Part shown: piece by piece, positions 6,526-6,704 of the stretch
How positions within the stretch are numbered: position 1 is the first letter of the stretch
How the letters are laid out: every line of letters starts with the position of its first letter
Assembly: GCA_021828225.1 (NCBI GenBank)
Contig: JAKASH010000162.1
Location: 1 to 6,704, forward strand
DNA length: 6,704 nucleotides
Source: Acidobacteriota bacterium
Lineage (GTDB): Bacteria; Acidobacteriota; Terriglobia; UBA7540
Direction: 5' to 3'
Made by a program: the position numbers and the translations under genes
The notes under the pieces: model-generated
What the model was told of the DNA's origin: nothing
Database searches by the model: none
Seen by the model: only the letters and a program-made list of their open reading frames with translations

Positions 6526-6704
6526 AAGCTGTCGCTCCGCGCCGCTGCGTTGTGGTATACAGTCCGAATCTGCGTGTATCGCAGGAGTCCGTGCAAGCCG
6601 TCTTCGCCGCCGACACCGGACTGCTTGTGTCCCGAGTGATGTCCTTGAATCGCCTCACCAAGCGTCCGATTTATGTAGATTTCGCCACACTGAAGCTCCT
6701 TGAT
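6522..6704 (-). CDS. Aldehyde dehydrogenase, C-terminal end (5' part outside window)
   Basis: The frame is open from the right edge to a TGA at 6522-6524 and gives 60 residues. CGEIYINRTLGEAIQGHHSG followed by HKQSGVGGEDGLHGLLRYTQ is the conserved C-terminal block of NAD(P)-dependent aldehyde dehydrogenases, and GEAIQGHHSGHKQSG is closest in style to lactaldehyde or glycolaldehyde dehydrogenases. The catalytic Cys and Glu lie upstream, outside the window. The stop overlaps the ATG of the enolase-superfamily gene (ATGA), so the two are translationally coupled. Together they would oxidise an aldehyde and dehydrate or isomerise a hydroxy acid in one pathway. The exact substrate is not determinable from this fragment. 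Confidence 0.88.
   Translation of the reverse strand: MKELQCGEIYINRTLGEAIQGHHSGHKQSGVGGEDGLHGLLRYTQIRTVYHNAAARSDSL

Noticed and set aside
1..6704. CRISPR array, insertion sequence or prophage genes
   Set aside because: No regularly spaced identical repeats, transposase, integrase or terminal inverted repeats were seen on either strand.

Overview
This window holds the middle of an anti-phage-type operon, read entirely on the minus strand (from high to low coordinates) and joined at its upstream end to an unrelated piece of carbon-catabolism operon. No convincing gene was found on the plus strand. The sequence is GC-rich, with tightly packed bacterial genes. The gene content fits a soil or sediment bacterium or a metagenomic contig. 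No 16S, tRNA or other taxonomic marker is present, so the phylum cannot be stated.

Layout, right to left. (1) 6704-6522: the last 60 residues of an aldehyde dehydrogenase. (2) 6525 to about 5995: the first ~177 residues of a mandelate racemase/muconate lactonizing enzyme (enolase superfamily) protein. It overlaps the dehydrogenase by ATGA, as in a sugar-acid catabolic operon. (3) 5995-6002: an abrupt junction. Enolase-family homology stops inside the first catalytic-lysine motif, and in another frame the last ~105 residues of a HerA-type helicase begin. (4) 5687-2694: a complete 997-residue DUF1156 DNA methyltransferase, coupled to the HerA tail by an ATGA overlap. (5) 2693-2276: a 418-base spacer with several inverted and direct repeats. 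(6) 2275-1694: a 193-residue protein of unknown function with a likely winged-helix fold. (7) 1645 to the left edge: the first 548 residues of a DUF499 P-loop ATPase, continuing outside the window.

HerA helicase, DUF1156 methyltransferase and DUF499 ATPase are a recognised set of defence-island genes (helicase-methyltransferase-ATPase systems). The methyltransferase presumably marks host DNA, and the DUF499 and HerA motors presumably act on unmodified invading DNA; that division of labour is inference. The small winged-helix protein between the methyltransferase and DUF499 is the least understood part. It and its repeat-rich leader look like the place where a regulator or DNA-recognition subunit sits.

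The main oddity is the junction near 5995-6002. It truncates both a catabolic gene and the helicase of the defence operon. It is either a real illegitimate-recombination scar that would have disabled HerA, or a chimeric assembly. The sequence alone cannot decide.
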